Shown piece after piece: positions 16,264-26,400 of a DNA stretch of 51,984 nt; position 1 is the first letter of the stretch, and every line of letters starts with the position of its first letter. The stretch lies in assembly GCA_964615935.1 (NCBI GenBank), contig CAZTTG010000045.1:1-51984 (forward strand). The letters are read 5' to 3'. Origin of the DNA: CAZTTG01 sp964615935. GTDB taxonomy: Bacteria > Planctomycetota > UBA1135 > GCA-002686595. Below the pieces are notes generated by a model. That model was not told the DNA's origin, did not search any database, and worked only from the letters and a program-made list of their open reading frames with translations. The position numbers and the translations under genes were made by a program.

Positions 16264-18999
16264 ATGAGATGTCTCATCGTCACGCTGGCTCTCCTGAGCC
16301 TCGGCGGTCTCGCGCGCTCGGAGGCCGGCCAGGGCGGCGATCGGGAGCCCGCCCTCCGCCTCACCGATCTCCGCTGCGAGTACCTCGAGAACCCCCTGGG
16401 CATCGACGTCGCGCGCCCCCGCCTGAGCTGGAAGCTGGCGGCGGTCGATCCCGGGGAGCGGGGGCTTCGCCAGAGCGCCTATCGCGTCCTGGTCGCCTCG
16501 AGTCCGGCGCTCCTCGCGCTGGACGAGGGGGACCTGTGGGACTCGGGGCGCGTGGGCTCCTCCCGCAGCGTGCACGTCGAGTGGGAGGGCGTTCCCTTGC
16601 GTTCGCGCATGGCGTGCTGCTGGAAGGTGCGCGCGTGGGACGGGGACGGCGAGCCCTCGGACTGGAGCGAGGTCGCGCGGTGGAGCATGGGCCTGCTGGA
16701 TCCCTCGGACTGGTCGGCGCGCTGGATCGGCGCCGCTCGCCCCGAGGGCGAGGGCCACGCGCCGGACCCCTGGCTGCGGCGCTCCTTCGAGCTGTCCGCT
16801 CCGGGCGCCGAGGCCTTCGCCTGGGTGGCCTCGCTGGGGTACCACGAGCTCTACGTGAACGGCGCGAAGGTCGGCGAGAGCGTGCTCACCCCGAGCATCA
16901 GCGACCTGTCGCAGCGCGTTCGGTACGCGACCTACGACATCCGCGAGCACCTGCGTCCGGGCCGCAACGCGATCGCCCTGTGGCTCGGTGGCGGCTGGGC
17001 GCACTTCCCGACCTTCGGGTGCGAGGACGGGCCCCTGGTCATGGCCCGCGTGGAGATCGGCGCGGGCGACGGCACGATCACCAGCCTCGTCACGGACGCG
17101 GACTGGAAGGTGCGCGACAGCAACCGCACCCTGCTGGGCGAGTGGCGCTTCGGGCGCTTCGGGGGCGAGCGCGTGGACGCCGGCGCCGCGCTGCCGGGGT
17201 GGGCCGATCCGGACCTCGACGACTCCGCCTGGGCGCCGGCGACGCTCCACGAGCCGGAGGTCCGGCTCTCCGCGGAGAGGATCGAGCCCAACGTCCTGGT
17301 CGAGGCGATCCGGCCCCGGGGCATCGAGGAGCAGGAGGGCGAGCCCGGGGTCTGGCGCATCGACATGGGCCGGAGCTTCACGGGCTGGACCGAGATCCGC
17401 CTGCGCGGCGATCCCGGGGCGACCGCGACCCTGAGCTTCGCCGAGCGCGAGGATCAGGAGTGCACCTACGCCCAGCGGAGCGAGCTGGTGCTCGACGGGC
17501 GCGGGGAGGGGATCTTCCGCCACCGCTTCAACTACGCCACCGGGCGGTGGATCACGGTGCGGGGGGCGGTCGAGGAGCCCCGGCCCGAGGACGTGCGCGG
17601 ATGGCTGGTGCGCAGTGGATACCGCCGGGCTTCCAGCTTCGCCTGCTCGGGTCCGCTCCTGAACCGGATCCACGACGCGGTGCTCTGGACCTACCAGTGC
17701 CTGAGCCTCGGCGGCTACGTCGTGGACTGTCCGCACCGCGAGCGGCAGGGCTACGGCGGGGACGCCCACGCCACCATGGAGACCGCGCTCTCGAGCTTCG
17801 AGCAGGGAGCCTTCCACACCAAGTGGATGCAGGACTGGCGCGACGTGCAGGGCGAGGACGGCAACATCCCCTACACCGCGCCGACCTACGAGGGTGGCGG
17901 GGGTCCGGCGTGGAGCGGCGTGTGCATCGCCCTGCCGTGGGAGGTCTGGCTGGCCTGCGGCGACACCCGGATCCTCGAGGAGAACTACGGGATGATGGGG
18001 CGCTGGCTCGCCTTCCTCGAGACCCGCTGCGAGGACGGCATCCTGCGGCGCTACGGCCACGAGAACTGGGGTTTCCTCGGGGACTGGGTGCCCCCCGGCC
18101 GCCAGCAGGGCCGCGACGGACGCGTGGACGAGCGCTCCACGCTGTTCTTCAACAACTGCTACCGCTTCTGGACCGTGAGGCGGATGGCGCGGATCGCGGA
18201 GCTGCTCGGGAGGGCCGAGGACGCCGCCCGGTACGGCGAGCAGGCGGAGGCCATCCGGCGTATCGTGCACGAGGAGTTCTACGACCCCGAGACCGCGACC
18301 TACGCCAACGGCGAGCAGCCCTACCTCGCCTTCCCCCTGCTCGCCGGCCTGACGCCCCCCGAGCTCGTCCCCGCGGTGATGGCGGAGCTGGAGCGGGAGA
18401 TCCTGGTCGAGAAGAGCGGGCACGTGGACTCGGGCATCCACGGCACCTACTTCCTGCTGAAGCACCTGGCGGAGGCCGGCCGCCACGACCTGATCCACGA
18501 GATGGTCTCCAAGACCGACTACCCGAGCTGGGGGCACATGCTCGAGCAGGGCGCGACCACGATCTGGGAGCAGTGGGACGGGGTGCACTCGCTGTGCCAC
18601 AGCTCGTTCCTCTCGGTGGGCGCGTGGTTCACCCGGGGCGTGGTGGGGATCCGGCCCGACCCGCTGCACCCCGGATACGAGCACTTCTTCGTCGCCCCCG
18701 CCCTGGTCGGCGATCTGAGCTGGGCGAAGGCGAGCTTCGACTCGATCCGCGGGCCGATCGCGAGCTCCTGGGAGGTGCGGGGAGACGCGGTGATCCTGAA
18801 GGTCGAGGTCCCTCCCAACACCCGCGCGACGGTCTCCGTGCCCGCCGACGACGCCGGGGGCGTCACCGAGGGCGGAGGGCCGGCCGGGGAGGCGGAGGGG
18901 GTCCGGTTCCTGCGCGCCGAGGCGGGAGCCGCGGTGTACGAGGTCGGCTCGGGCTCCTACGCATTCGCATCGGAGGTCTCCGGGCTCAGGGGCCGGTGA
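16264..18999 (+). CDS. Secreted GH78 alpha-L-rhamnosidase
   Basis: A 911-residue GH78-type enzyme with a signal peptide ('MRCLIVTLALLSLGG'). 'LRLTDLRCEYLENPLGID' and 'RPRLSWKL' are the typical opening of bacterial rhamnosidases, followed by beta-sandwich modules to about residue 460. The (alpha/alpha)6 catalytic domain carries the signature 'VDCPHRERQGYGGDAH' at about 487-502, containing acidic residues used in catalysis. 'GATTIWEQWDGVHSLCHSS' appears near residue 765, and a C-terminal beta-domain ends the protein. It should release alpha-L-rhamnose from plant, algal or bacterial polymers. The full set of domains is present with no frameshift. It is the last gene of the unit that begins at 14673. 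Confidence 0.92.
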   Translation: MRCLIVTLALLSLGGLARSEAGQGGDREPALRLTDLRCEYLENPLGIDVARPRLSWKLAAVDPGERGLRQSAYRVLVASSPALLALDEGDLWDSGRVGSSRSVHVEWEGVPLRSRMACCWKVRAWDGDGEPSDWSEVARWSMGLLDPSDWSARWIGAARPEGEGHAPDPWLRRSFELSAPGAEAFAWVASLGYHELYVNGAKVGESVLTPSISDLSQRVRYATYDIREHLRPGRNAIALWLGGGWAHFPTFGCEDGPLVMARVEIGAGDGTITSLVTDADWKVRDSNRTLLGEWRFGRFGGERVDAGAALPGWADPDLDDSAWAPATLHEPEVRLSAERIEPNVLVEAIRPRGIEEQEGEPGVWRIDMGRSFTGWTEIRLRGDPGATATLSFAEREDQECTYAQRSELVLDGRGEGIFRHRFNYATGRWITVRGAVEEPRPEDVRGWLVRSGYRRASSFACSGPLLNRIHDAVLWTYQCLSLGGYVVDCPHRERQGYGGDAHATMETALSSFEQGAFHTKWMQDWRDVQGEDGNIPYTAPTYEGGGGPAWSGVCIALPWEVWLACGDTRILEENYGMMGRWLAFLETRCEDGILRRYGHENWGFLGDWVPPGRQQGRDGRVDERSTLFFNNCYRFWTVRRMARIAELLGRAEDAARYGEQAEAIRRIVHEEFYDPETATYANGEQPYLAFPLLAGLTPPELVPAVMAELEREILVEKSGHVDSGIHGTYFLLKHLAEAGRHDLIHEMVSKTDYPSWGHMLEQGATTIWEQWDGVHSLCHSSFLSVGAWFTRGVVGIRPDPLHPGYEHFFVAPALVGDLSWAKASFDSIRGPIASSWEVRGDAVILKVEVPPNTRATVSVPADDAGGVTEGGGPAGEAEGVRFLRAEAGAAVYEVGSGSYAFASEVSGLRGR

Positions 19000-19051
19000 T
19001 GCGGCTCGGGGATCGGCCGCCCGAACCGTCCCGAGCCCCCGCCCGCCCACA

Positions 19052-19193
19052 GGGGATCGACCCGGGCCACCCGCGGTTGCACCGAATCCGGACGTCCTGG
19101 CCTCCCACGGGGAGGCCTCCGCGCGGCGCCGACCGCTGAGAGAGGCCCCCGTCTGGCCCGGGCGCCCCTCCCGGGGATCGCCCGGGCCACCCG
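19052..19193. repeat. Pair of 21/22-base direct repeats in a convergent intergenic region
   Basis: GGGGATCGACCCGGGCCACC plus CG at 19052-19073 and the same sequence minus one A at 19173-19193. The second copy ends directly against the stop codon of the membrane-protein gene at 19194. Each copy contains CCCGGG. The rest of the 194 bases between the two convergent genes shows no further structure that I can name. Confidence 0.55.
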
Positions 19194-19925
19194 TCAGGCG
19201 AAGGTCCGGGCCAGCCCGTGCTCTGCCAGCAGGGCCCGGCGGAGCTTCCAGAGAAGCCCCAGCATGAGCACGAAGAAGACCAGCGCCAGCAGGCCCTGCA
19301 CGACGGCGAAGATCGAGGCCACGGGAGGAGCCAGGTCCCCTCCCATCCGCCCCTCGGGCCCCAGAGCCCGCATGAGGAGGGAGAAGCCGGTCTCGAGGAC
19401 GACCGCGATCGCATAGGCCACGGCCACCATCCCGCTCCGTCTCGCGAGCCCGTGCTTGCCGAGGCGCGCGAAGAGCCGCCGGACGAACGCCAGGCCGACC
19501 AGTAGGAAGGCCCAGCGGAGCACTGAGGTCACCCAACCCAACGCGATCAGGTAGGGGACCTCTGTCCGGAGCTGCCAGACGACCGCTACCCCCAGCAGCA
19601 GGGCGTAGGTCGAGATCAGGCCGCGCAGGACCAGGCGGAAACGAGCCGCTGCGGAGGGCTGTTCCAGGGCGGAGACCGGCGTGCCCTTCCAGACGCCGAT
19701 GACCAGCAGGCCGGCGAACAGAACGGGAATGATGCCGAGCCACGACATGCCGAGCTCCATCAGGGCGAGCCTCTCTTCGGATTCACGGTCGAGCCTGATG
19801 ATGAAGAAGGGCAGCAGGAAGGCCCCGATATTCACCAGGATGATGGATGAAACGGTGGAGATGATGATCAGGAGCACACCCCGAGCCATCGACTCCCACC
19901 GGGGGCTCTCGGTCGTGATGTTCAT
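19194..19925 (-). CDS. Polytopic membrane protein of unknown function
   Basis: A 243-residue protein with about six hydrophobic segments, for example 'GVLLIIISTVSSIILVNIGAF' near residue 16-36 and 'VASIFAVVQGLLALVFFVLM' near 205-225. It has no cysteine motif, ATPase or transporter signature I recognise. Charge is low, apart from short basic loops ('RRLFARLGKHGLARR'). It lies 36 bases downstream of nothing on its own strand except the beta-lactamase-like gene's end at 19962, which is upstream in its direction of transcription, so it may be the third gene of that unit. Function unknown. Confidence 0.65.
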   Translation of the reverse strand: MNITTESPRWESMARGVLLIIISTVSSIILVNIGAFLLPFFIIRLDRESEERLALMELGMSWLGIIPVLFAGLLVIGVWKGTPVSALEQPSAAARFRLVLRGLISTYALLLGVAVVWQLRTEVPYLIALGWVTSVLRWAFLLVGLAFVRRLFARLGKHGLARRSGMVAVAYAIAVVLETGFSLLMRALGPEGRMGGDLAPPVASIFAVVQGLLALVFFVLMLGLLWKLRRALLAEHGLARTFA

Positions 19926-19961
19926 GATTCCCTCTGCGTCTTGCCGCCGGCTGCGCCCCCG

Positions 19962-21053
19962 CTACTCCCTCAGCTGTTCCATCAGCTTGCGGCAGAGCGC
20001 CCTGCCGCCGGGCGCGTTGGTCATGATTGCGATCCCCTGCCCGTGCCGGGGGTAGAGCTCGTTCCAGCAGCGGAAGCCGGTCCCGTTCGAGCCGCCGTGG
20101 AAGACGCGCAGGCCGTAGGGAGTGCTCTGAAGCCCCCAGCCCAGCCCCCAGTCGGCCTCCTCCTCCTCGCGGTAGCTGTGCGCGGCGAGCATCCGCTCGA
20201 GCGCCTCGGCGCTGATCGAGTGGGCCGCCGATCGATCCGGCGACATCATCTCGATCTGGAAGCGGGCGTAGTCGCTGGCCGTGGTGTAGAGGGAGAAGGC
20301 CGCGTTCGCCTCGGTGTAGAGGGGACGATCCTCCTTCCACGCTCCCCCGTCGTCGTGCCCCGCGGAGGCCTGCGCGGACTGCTCCTCGCGCCAGACAAAG
20401 CCCGAGTCCTCCATTCCCAGCGGAAGGAGGACGCGCTCCTGCATCCAGGGCTCCAGCGGAACCCCGGTGATCGCCTCCACGACGCGCTGCAGGTAGAGGA
20501 AGCCCTCGCCCGAGTACTGGAACCTCGTTCCCGGCTCGAAGAAGACCGGAAGCGGCCCACCCCCGCGCCATCCCCCCTCGCGCCAGTTGGGGAAACCCGA
20601 GGTGTGGGTGAGGACCATCCGGGCGGTGATCTTCCGGTGCAGGGGCTCGTCCGGCAGGTAGGGCTGCTCGAGGTACTCGACCAGGGGCCGGTCGAGGTCG
20701 AGCCGGCCCTCCTCCACCAGTCCCATCACCGCGTAGGCGAAGAGGGGCTTGCTCATCGAGCAGGCCTCCATGGTGCTCGCCTCGACCACCGGCTCGGCAT
20801 GGCCCGCGCGCCGCCCGCCGTACTCCTCTCGCCAGGCGATCCGGCCGTCGAGTACGAGGGCGACCGAGACGCCGGGGACGTTCAGGCCCAGCATCAGGCC
20901 CGGCATCAGCTCCTCGATGCGCGAGATGGTCTCGCGGGAGAAGGGCGCCGGCGACTCGATGGCGGCAGGGCTCGAGGCGCACCCCGCCGCCAGGAGACCG
21001 GCCAGGAGGGCCGGCGCGAAGAGGCGCGAGTGGAAGCTCGTGAGCGGGCTCAT
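19962..21053 (-). CDS. Serine beta-lactamase-fold lipoprotein (class C/esterase type)
   Basis: A 363-residue protein starting at 21053, with a lipoprotein signal ending 'LLAGLLAAGC'. The catalytic SxxK is Ser99-Met-Ser-Lys102 in 'ACSMSKPLF'. The second motif is Tyr180-Ser-Gly rather than Tyr-x-Asn, and the third is 'FHGGSNG', taking the place of KTG. That set is typical of the broad beta-lactamase/DD-peptidase/esterase family, not of a dedicated antibiotic-resistance enzyme. It should act on peptides or esters in the periplasm while anchored to a membrane. Its start codon overlaps the stop of the PhoPQ-type hydrolase gene by four bases (ATGA), implying coupled translation. Confidence 0.88.
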   Translation of the reverse strand: MSPLTSFHSRLFAPALLAGLLAAGCASSPAAIESPAPFSRETISRIEELMPGLMLGLNVPGVSVALVLDGRIAWREEYGGRRAGHAEPVVEASTMEACSMSKPLFAYAVMGLVEEGRLDLDRPLVEYLEQPYLPDEPLHRKITARMVLTHTSGFPNWREGGWRGGGPLPVFFEPGTRFQYSGEGFLYLQRVVEAITGVPLEPWMQERVLLPLGMEDSGFVWREEQSAQASAGHDDGGAWKEDRPLYTEANAAFSLYTTASDYARFQIEMMSPDRSAAHSISAEALERMLAAHSYREEEEADWGLGWGLQSTPYGLRVFHGGSNGTGFRCWNELYPRHGQGIAIMTNAPGGRALCRKLMEQLRE

Positions 21054-22429
21054 CGGAGGTGCCCTCGCGCCGCCTGGTCGTCCGGCTCCCACAGGCGCGG
21101 GCGCGAGCCGCGCGAGCGGCGCTCGATCACCGGGGCGTCGGTCAGCTTGCGCGGAGTGCTGGAGACGTAGCCGGGGAAGCCCATGGCGATGTCCCCCACC
21201 TCGACCATGAAGGCGTCGGGCACCTTCCCGTGGAGCACGGCCTCGTAGTTCTCGCCCACGGGCCGCATCAGCAGATGGTACCACGTCAGGTCCCGCCAGG
21301 CCTCGTCGTCGCTGTAGACGTACCAGGCCCTCACGAGCTGTACCCGGGCCTCGCCCTCGATCCGGGCCCGGAACACGCTGTACCCCTCGCGCCGCTCGTG
21401 GCTCACCTCGCTGATCCGCGTGAGCGGGCGGCCGTCGAAGACGTGCGCCACCCACATCATGAAGTCCATGTACTGGATCTCGCTGAAGTTGGAGTGGCAG
21501 TAGTTGGGGATCATCTCGATGGTCATCGGCTGCTCGAGGCGCTCCTGCATGATGTTGACGTTGAACATCCTGTAGCCGTCCTCGTTGGTGGCGCCGATGT
21601 AGAAGACCGGGACGTCGACCTGGTCCTGGAAGAAGGCGTGATGGAAAGAGAGGTGCCACTGGATGCAGTCCGTCCGGTACACGCCCTCGTTGCCCATGAT
21701 GACCGGCGAGGCCACGCGCGGGTCCATCGCCGCGGCGACCGTGGCGCTACGGCCGCGCTTGGAGTGCCCTCCGACCACGGCCTTCACCTCCTCCACCCCC
21801 AGGAGCTCCTCGAAGGCGTTCAGGGCCTGGACGTAGACCACGGCCAGCTGGCAGTTCATGTTGTAGAAGTCGTCCCCGGTCTGCTCGCGCAGCCTCGTCA
21901 GGACCCCCATGTCGCGCTCGATCGGCGAGCCGTCGGGGTAGCGGCCGGGGTTGGACAGCACCATGGTGGGGTAGCCGGTGCGCGCGGCGATGGGATCCCC
22001 GTACTTGTTTGCGTGGACCGGGAGGTAGCCCCCGTCGGGAGAGCCCACGATCACGACCTTGCCCTCTCTCTCGGGGAGGCCGCTGCGCTCGTCCTCGTGC
22101 GGCAGGAAGACGACGCAGGGGTGGCCCCACTTCTTCCCGGCCAGCTCCTGGCTGTTGAAGTGCGCCGTCACCTTGCGCAGCCGGCGGGAGGGGTCCGCGT
22201 CGCTGGTGACGACCTCGTCCGACTGGATCCGGAGGTCGAGCGGGACCATGTGCTGCCTGACGATGGGCCAGATCTCCCGCGGCTTGGGCACGGAGCGCGC
22301 TGCCTCCTCGAAGTCGAAGGGCCGCTCGCCCTGCACCGGTTCCTGAATGCCCGGCGCGCCGGGGCACAGGCAGGCGATCAGGGCCAGTCGGCCGGCGAGG
22401 GCGTGGGCGGCGGAGCGGACGCGTTCCAT
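21050..22429 (-). CDS. PhoPQ-activated pathogenicity-related-type alpha/beta hydrolase
   Basis: A 459-residue protein with an N-terminal hydrophobic signal ('ALAGRLALIACLCPG'). The region around Ser223 in 'AVVGGHSKRGRSATVAAAMDPRV' is the nucleophile elbow of the PhoPQ-related family, which has the characteristic G-x-S-K-R-G. 'WHLSFHHAFFQDQVDVPVFY' and a later His-containing block ('IPNYCHSN') are candidates for the rest of the triad. It is probably a secreted or periplasmic hydrolase of unknown substrate. Its 3' end overlaps the beta-lactamase-like gene by four bases. The start at 22429 is chosen because it places the signal segment at the N-terminus; upstream frame sequence looks non-coding. 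Confidence 0.8.
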   Translation of the reverse strand: MERVRSAAHALAGRLALIACLCPGAPGIQEPVQGERPFDFEEAARSVPKPREIWPIVRQHMVPLDLRIQSDEVVTSDADPSRRLRKVTAHFNSQELAGKKWGHPCVVFLPHEDERSGLPEREGKVVIVGSPDGGYLPVHANKYGDPIAARTGYPTMVLSNPGRYPDGSPIERDMGVLTRLREQTGDDFYNMNCQLAVVYVQALNAFEELLGVEEVKAVVGGHSKRGRSATVAAAMDPRVASPVIMGNEGVYRTDCIQWHLSFHHAFFQDQVDVPVFYIGATNEDGYRMFNVNIMQERLEQPMTIEMIPNYCHSNFSEIQYMDFMMWVAHVFDGRPLTRISEVSHERREGYSVFRARIEGEARVQLVRAWYVYSDDEAWRDLTWYHLLMRPVGENYEAVLHGKVPDAFMVEVGDIAMGFPGYVSSTPRKLTDAPVIERRSRGSRPRLWEPDDQAARGHLR

Positions 22430-22554
22430 GGCTGGATCTCCCGGCTCGGCGATCGGCGGCGGCGACGGAGGAGGGCATTCTGTCAGACCCGCGGATCGCA
22501 TCAAGGAGGCGCGATCGACGCGCCGCTCCGAGTGCGCCGAATGGCCTCCGGCCT

Positions 22555-22583
22555 TTGACTCCGCCCCGCCCGGACCCGAACAT
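22555..22583 (+). promoter_or_regulatory. Possible promoter for the FAH-family gene
   Basis: TTGACT (22555-22560), 17 bases, then GAACAT (22578-22583). The -35 is strong and the -10 weak (three of six). It lies 37 bases upstream of the ATG at 22621. Confidence 0.3.
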
Positions 22584-22620
22584 GGCCCGCCCGCGGAGAG
22601 GGACGCACCAGGAGGCACCC

Positions 22621-23421
22621 ATGAAGCTGATCCGGTTCGAAGATCCATCCGGCCTGACCCGGCTGGGCGAGCCCGAGGGCGAAGGCCGCGCGCGCCTGGT
22701 CGAGGGCGAGCTCTTCGGCGAGCTCCGCCCCACGGAGGAGACCGTCCCGATCGGCCGCCTCCTCCCCCCCCTCGAACCGATCGACATCATCGCCATCGGC
22801 CGCAACTACCGCGCGCACGCCGAGGAGGGCGGCGCCGAGGTCCCCGCCGAGCCGCTGATCTTCGCCAAGCTGACGAGCAGCGCGATCGCCCACGGCGAGC
22901 CCATCGTGCTGCCCGCCTCGGCTCCCGACGAGGTGGACTGGGAGGCCGAGCTGGCGGTCGTCATCGGCCACCCCGCCCGCCGCGTCTCGCGCGAGGACGC
23001 GTTCGACTACGTCCTCGGCTACACCTGCGCCAACGACGTCTCCGCCCGCGACTGCCAGAAGCGCCGCGACAAGCAGTGGACCCGCGGCAAGAGCTTCGAC
23101 ACCTTCTGCCCCCTGGGCCCGGCCCTGGTGATCGATCCGGACCTGCGCTGCGACGACCTCCGGGTCCGCTCCTTCCTCAACGGCGAGCAGATGCAGGACT
23201 CCACCACGGCCAAGATGATCTTCCCGGTCGCCGAGCTGATCCGCTACCTCTCGGAGCAGTTCACCCTGCGCCCCGGAACGGTCATCCTCACGGGCACCCC
23301 CGAGGGCGTGGGCTTCGCCCGCAAACCGCCGCGCTTCCTGCGGCCCGGCGACGAGATCGCGGTGGAGGTCGAGGGGGTGGGCCGGCTGGTCAACCCCGTG
23401 CGGGCGCCGCGCGAGACCTGA
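22621..23421 (+). CDS. Fumarylacetoacetate hydrolase-family enzyme
   Basis: A 266-residue FAH-superfamily protein, started at the ATG at 22621 behind a clear AGGAGG site. The metal-binding domain shows 'DIIAIGRNYRAHAEEGG', the Glu-x-Glu pair in 'DWEAELAVVIG', 'YTCANDVSARDCQKR' and 'FDTFCPLGPALV'. The C-terminal 'ILTGTPEGVGFARKPP' and 'LRPGDEIAVEVEGVG' complete the family pattern. Members hydrolyse or decarboxylate beta-diketo or acylpyruvate acids with Mg2+, as in aromatic degradation or as oxaloacetate decarboxylase/acylpyruvase. It is monocistronic here, converging on the transglutaminase-CapA fusion, so context gives no clue to the substrate. Confidence 0.92.
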   Translation: MKLIRFEDPSGLTRLGEPEGEGRARLVEGELFGELRPTEETVPIGRLLPPLEPIDIIAIGRNYRAHAEEGGAEVPAEPLIFAKLTSSAIAHGEPIVLPASAPDEVDWEAELAVVIGHPARRVSREDAFDYVLGYTCANDVSARDCQKRRDKQWTRGKSFDTFCPLGPALVIDPDLRCDDLRVRSFLNGEQMQDSTTAKMIFPVAELIRYLSEQFTLRPGTVILTGTPEGVGFARKPPRFLRPGDEIAVEVEGVGRLVNPVRAPRET

Positions 23422-23443
23422 GGCCTCCGCGGGCCCGCGGCGC

Positions 23444-26400
23444 CTACCGATCGTCCGCGGGTCGGATCGCCACCCGCCCGAGCAGGCAGGGCTCGCCCAG
23501 GACCCGCTCCCCCTCCGGCAGGGTGGTGTCGATGACGACCGCCCACACGGAGCAGATCCCGGCGGGCAGGCCCTGCAGGCGGGCGGGGTAGCGGTCCTCG
23601 ACCACGTCCCCCGGCTCCAGCCGATGGAGGGGGACGGTCCAGTCCGCCGCGTCGTGGCGCGTGTACCAGGGCAGTCCCCTGCGGGGCGTCTCCCCGGCGG
23701 TCTCGATGTGGAAGGCGGGCATCGCGTACCGGCCTACCGGGCCGCTCACGCGCCACCAGGTGTGGATGTTCAGGATCCCGCCCTCCTCCGCCGTCGGGGG
23801 GAGGCGCGAGGCGAGCAGCTCCACGCCCGACGCCAGCGCGGCGGGCGGCTGGATCGGACTGGCGTCCTCCGGGATCTCGGCCGCGAGGGCGTCGTCGGGC
23901 ACCGAGAGGGGAATCCTCTCGCCGCGCAGCGGAAGGGTCGCGCCGGCCGCCTCCGGCCCGGGTCGAGCGCGCGGGCTCACCCGGGGCTCGGGCACCTCGA
24001 TCACCCCCATGGGCCGGCCCTCGAGGTCCTCGTCGATCCCGAGCTCCGTGCCGAGCGCTGAGCACAGCTCGCTCAACTCGGCCAGGCACTCGCGCGCCTC
24101 CTCGCATCCCGCGAGCACGGTGTGTCCGTTCAGGGCCAGCGTGGGCACGACCTCGACGCGGTGCACGCCCCGCGGCGAGAGCTGCAAGCGGAAGATCGCG
24201 CTCAGCTCCCCCTCGGGCCGGAGCTTGCAGTCGAACAGGAGGTTGCCCATGTCGTAGACCGCCACCTTGCCGTCGATCACCTCGATTCCCTGCAGACGGT
24301 GCGCCGAATGGCCCAGGACGAGGTCCACGCCGCTCTCGAAGGCGATGCGCGCCATCTCGCGGTGCGCCGGCCGGGTCTCGCGGACCCAGTTGCCGCCCCA
24401 GTGGAGGGTGAGGACCAGGAGATCACAGCGACCCTCGGCCCAGCGGCCGAGGCGACGCATCTTCTCGGCGAAGGCCTCCAGGTCCTCCTCATCGGCGTAA
24501 CTCGTGCCCGGGCGGCCCTCCCCGGCGCGGAAGCAGGGAGTGGTTGCGTCCATGCCGGCGATGCCCACCAGCACCGGACCGACGCGGACCACACGGGGCT
24601 CCTCCGCCTCGGCCTCGTCGCCGCCGTTTCCCACGCACACCAGGCCGGCCTGAGCGCACCAGGCCGCGGTGTCCGCCACGCTCACCGGACCGTAGTCGCC
24701 CGCGTGGTTGTTGGCGGCGCAGACCACGTCGATGCCCGCCCGGGTCAGGCAGCGCAGCATCTCCGGCCGCGCGCGGTAGTAGAAGGAGCAGCGTTCCCCC
24801 TTGTCCACCGGCTCTCCCGACAGGGAGACGCAGCACTCGAGGTTGCACAGGGCCGCGTCCGCCGCGGCGAGGACCGGCTCCACCCCGGCGAGGGGCCAGT
24901 CGTATCCGTGGATGCCCACCATGTCGTGCTCCCAGCGGGCCAGCACGGTGTCCCCGGCGGCGACCAGCACGCCCCGATCGGCGGGGGGCTCGACCTCTGG
25001 CTGACGCCGGGCGCTGGCGCGCACGCTGAAGTAGCGGGCCCTCTCCAGCTCGAGGACCTTCAGCTCGAGGTGGTAGAGCGCCGCACCGCCGCGCTCGCCG
25101 GTGCGCTCGGTGATGCAGACCGGGACCGCGATGACGCGGGGCAGCCAGTCCCAGCCCCCCGCCGAGCGGTCGGCGGTCGCCAGGGCCCAGTACTCGCCGG
25201 GGCCCGGCCCCCGCTCCCGCATGGAGTCCTCGAAATCGGCCGCGTCGACGAGCTCGAGATCCGGCGCCTCGGACACGATTCGATCCAGGGCGGAGCGGAT
25301 GGGCCCGTCCTGCCCGTCCAGTCCCGCGAGGGTCTGGTCCACGACGGGGGCGACGTACACGGCGGGCCGCTCGCGGGTATCCAGGGCCGCCCCCAGCCGC
25401 CCGGCGGCATCCGCCGCGAGCTCGGCCCAGATCTGCGCGGCCGGCGCCGCGGTGACGGGAGTCTCCCTCCTCGCCGCGCGGGCCCGGCTCAGCGCGAAGC
25501 GCCCGTCCCGGGTCTGCACCAGCCGGGACTCGTTGCTGCGGAACCAGGAGCGGAAGCGGTAGAGCTCCCGGCTCCTCTCCAGGATCTCGCCGGCCAGCTC
25601 GGGCGAGCTGCACAGCTCGCCGAGGCAGGCCTCGCGCAGCCCCTGGGCCTCGGGCAGGGCCGCGGCCCAGCGCAGGCTGACGGCGCGCCCCGCGCGGGCG
25701 AGGGCCCGCACCGCCTCCAGCCGACCCTCGACGGGGGCCTCCTCCCACCGGAGCAGCGCGCACTCCAGCGGGTCCGGACCGGGCGGTGGCCCCGCTCCGC
25801 CCAGGAGCCAGGCGCGGGCCGCCTCGATCTGCCGCTCCGGGCGATACCGGAACCACCGCGTGCGGTGATCCCAGCGCAGGCCCGGGTCCTCGCCCCGGAC
25901 CCGGGCCTTCGCCCGGTAGTCCCAGCCCAGGGAGTCCTCCTCCCCGCCGGCCTGGCGGCACCACACCAGGACGTCCACGTGGACGCGGCCGAAGTGGCTG
26001 CGGTTGCCGCGGATGGGGTTGGAGTCGCGGGAGCAGTCCGCCGGAAACCAGCCCAGGCCGTCGAGGAAGACCTCGGTCCAGCGGTGGTAGACCCCGTCGG
26101 TGGTGGGAAGATCGCGGAAGCCGTTGGTGGAGCCCCCGACGCAGCGGGTCGGCAGTCCCGCCAGGCGGCAGAGCCCGGAGAGCGCGTAGTTGTACTCGCT
26201 GCACGAGCCGGTCCCGCGCGCGAGGACCACGGCCGCGGGGTCCCACCGGTCGTCCCGCACGTAGCGCACCCTCTCGGTGACGTGGTCGTGGATGCGCACC
26301 AGCTTCTCGTAGTCGCTCGCGGCGCCGCGGGTCAGCTCGTGCGCCGCCCGGATCATCATGCCGGAATCCATCGAGTAGTTGGTCTCGGCGGTCAGGTAGC

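Noticed and set aside
15532..19743. A 1,403-codon minus-strand frame
   Set aside because: It is antisense to the oxidoreductase, DUF3795 and GH78 genes; high GC simply removes stop codons from this frame.
19962..21053. Antibiotic-resistance beta-lactamase
   Set aside because: The motifs SMSK, YSG and HGG and the lipoprotein signal fit the broad serine hydrolase family; nothing points specifically to drug resistance.
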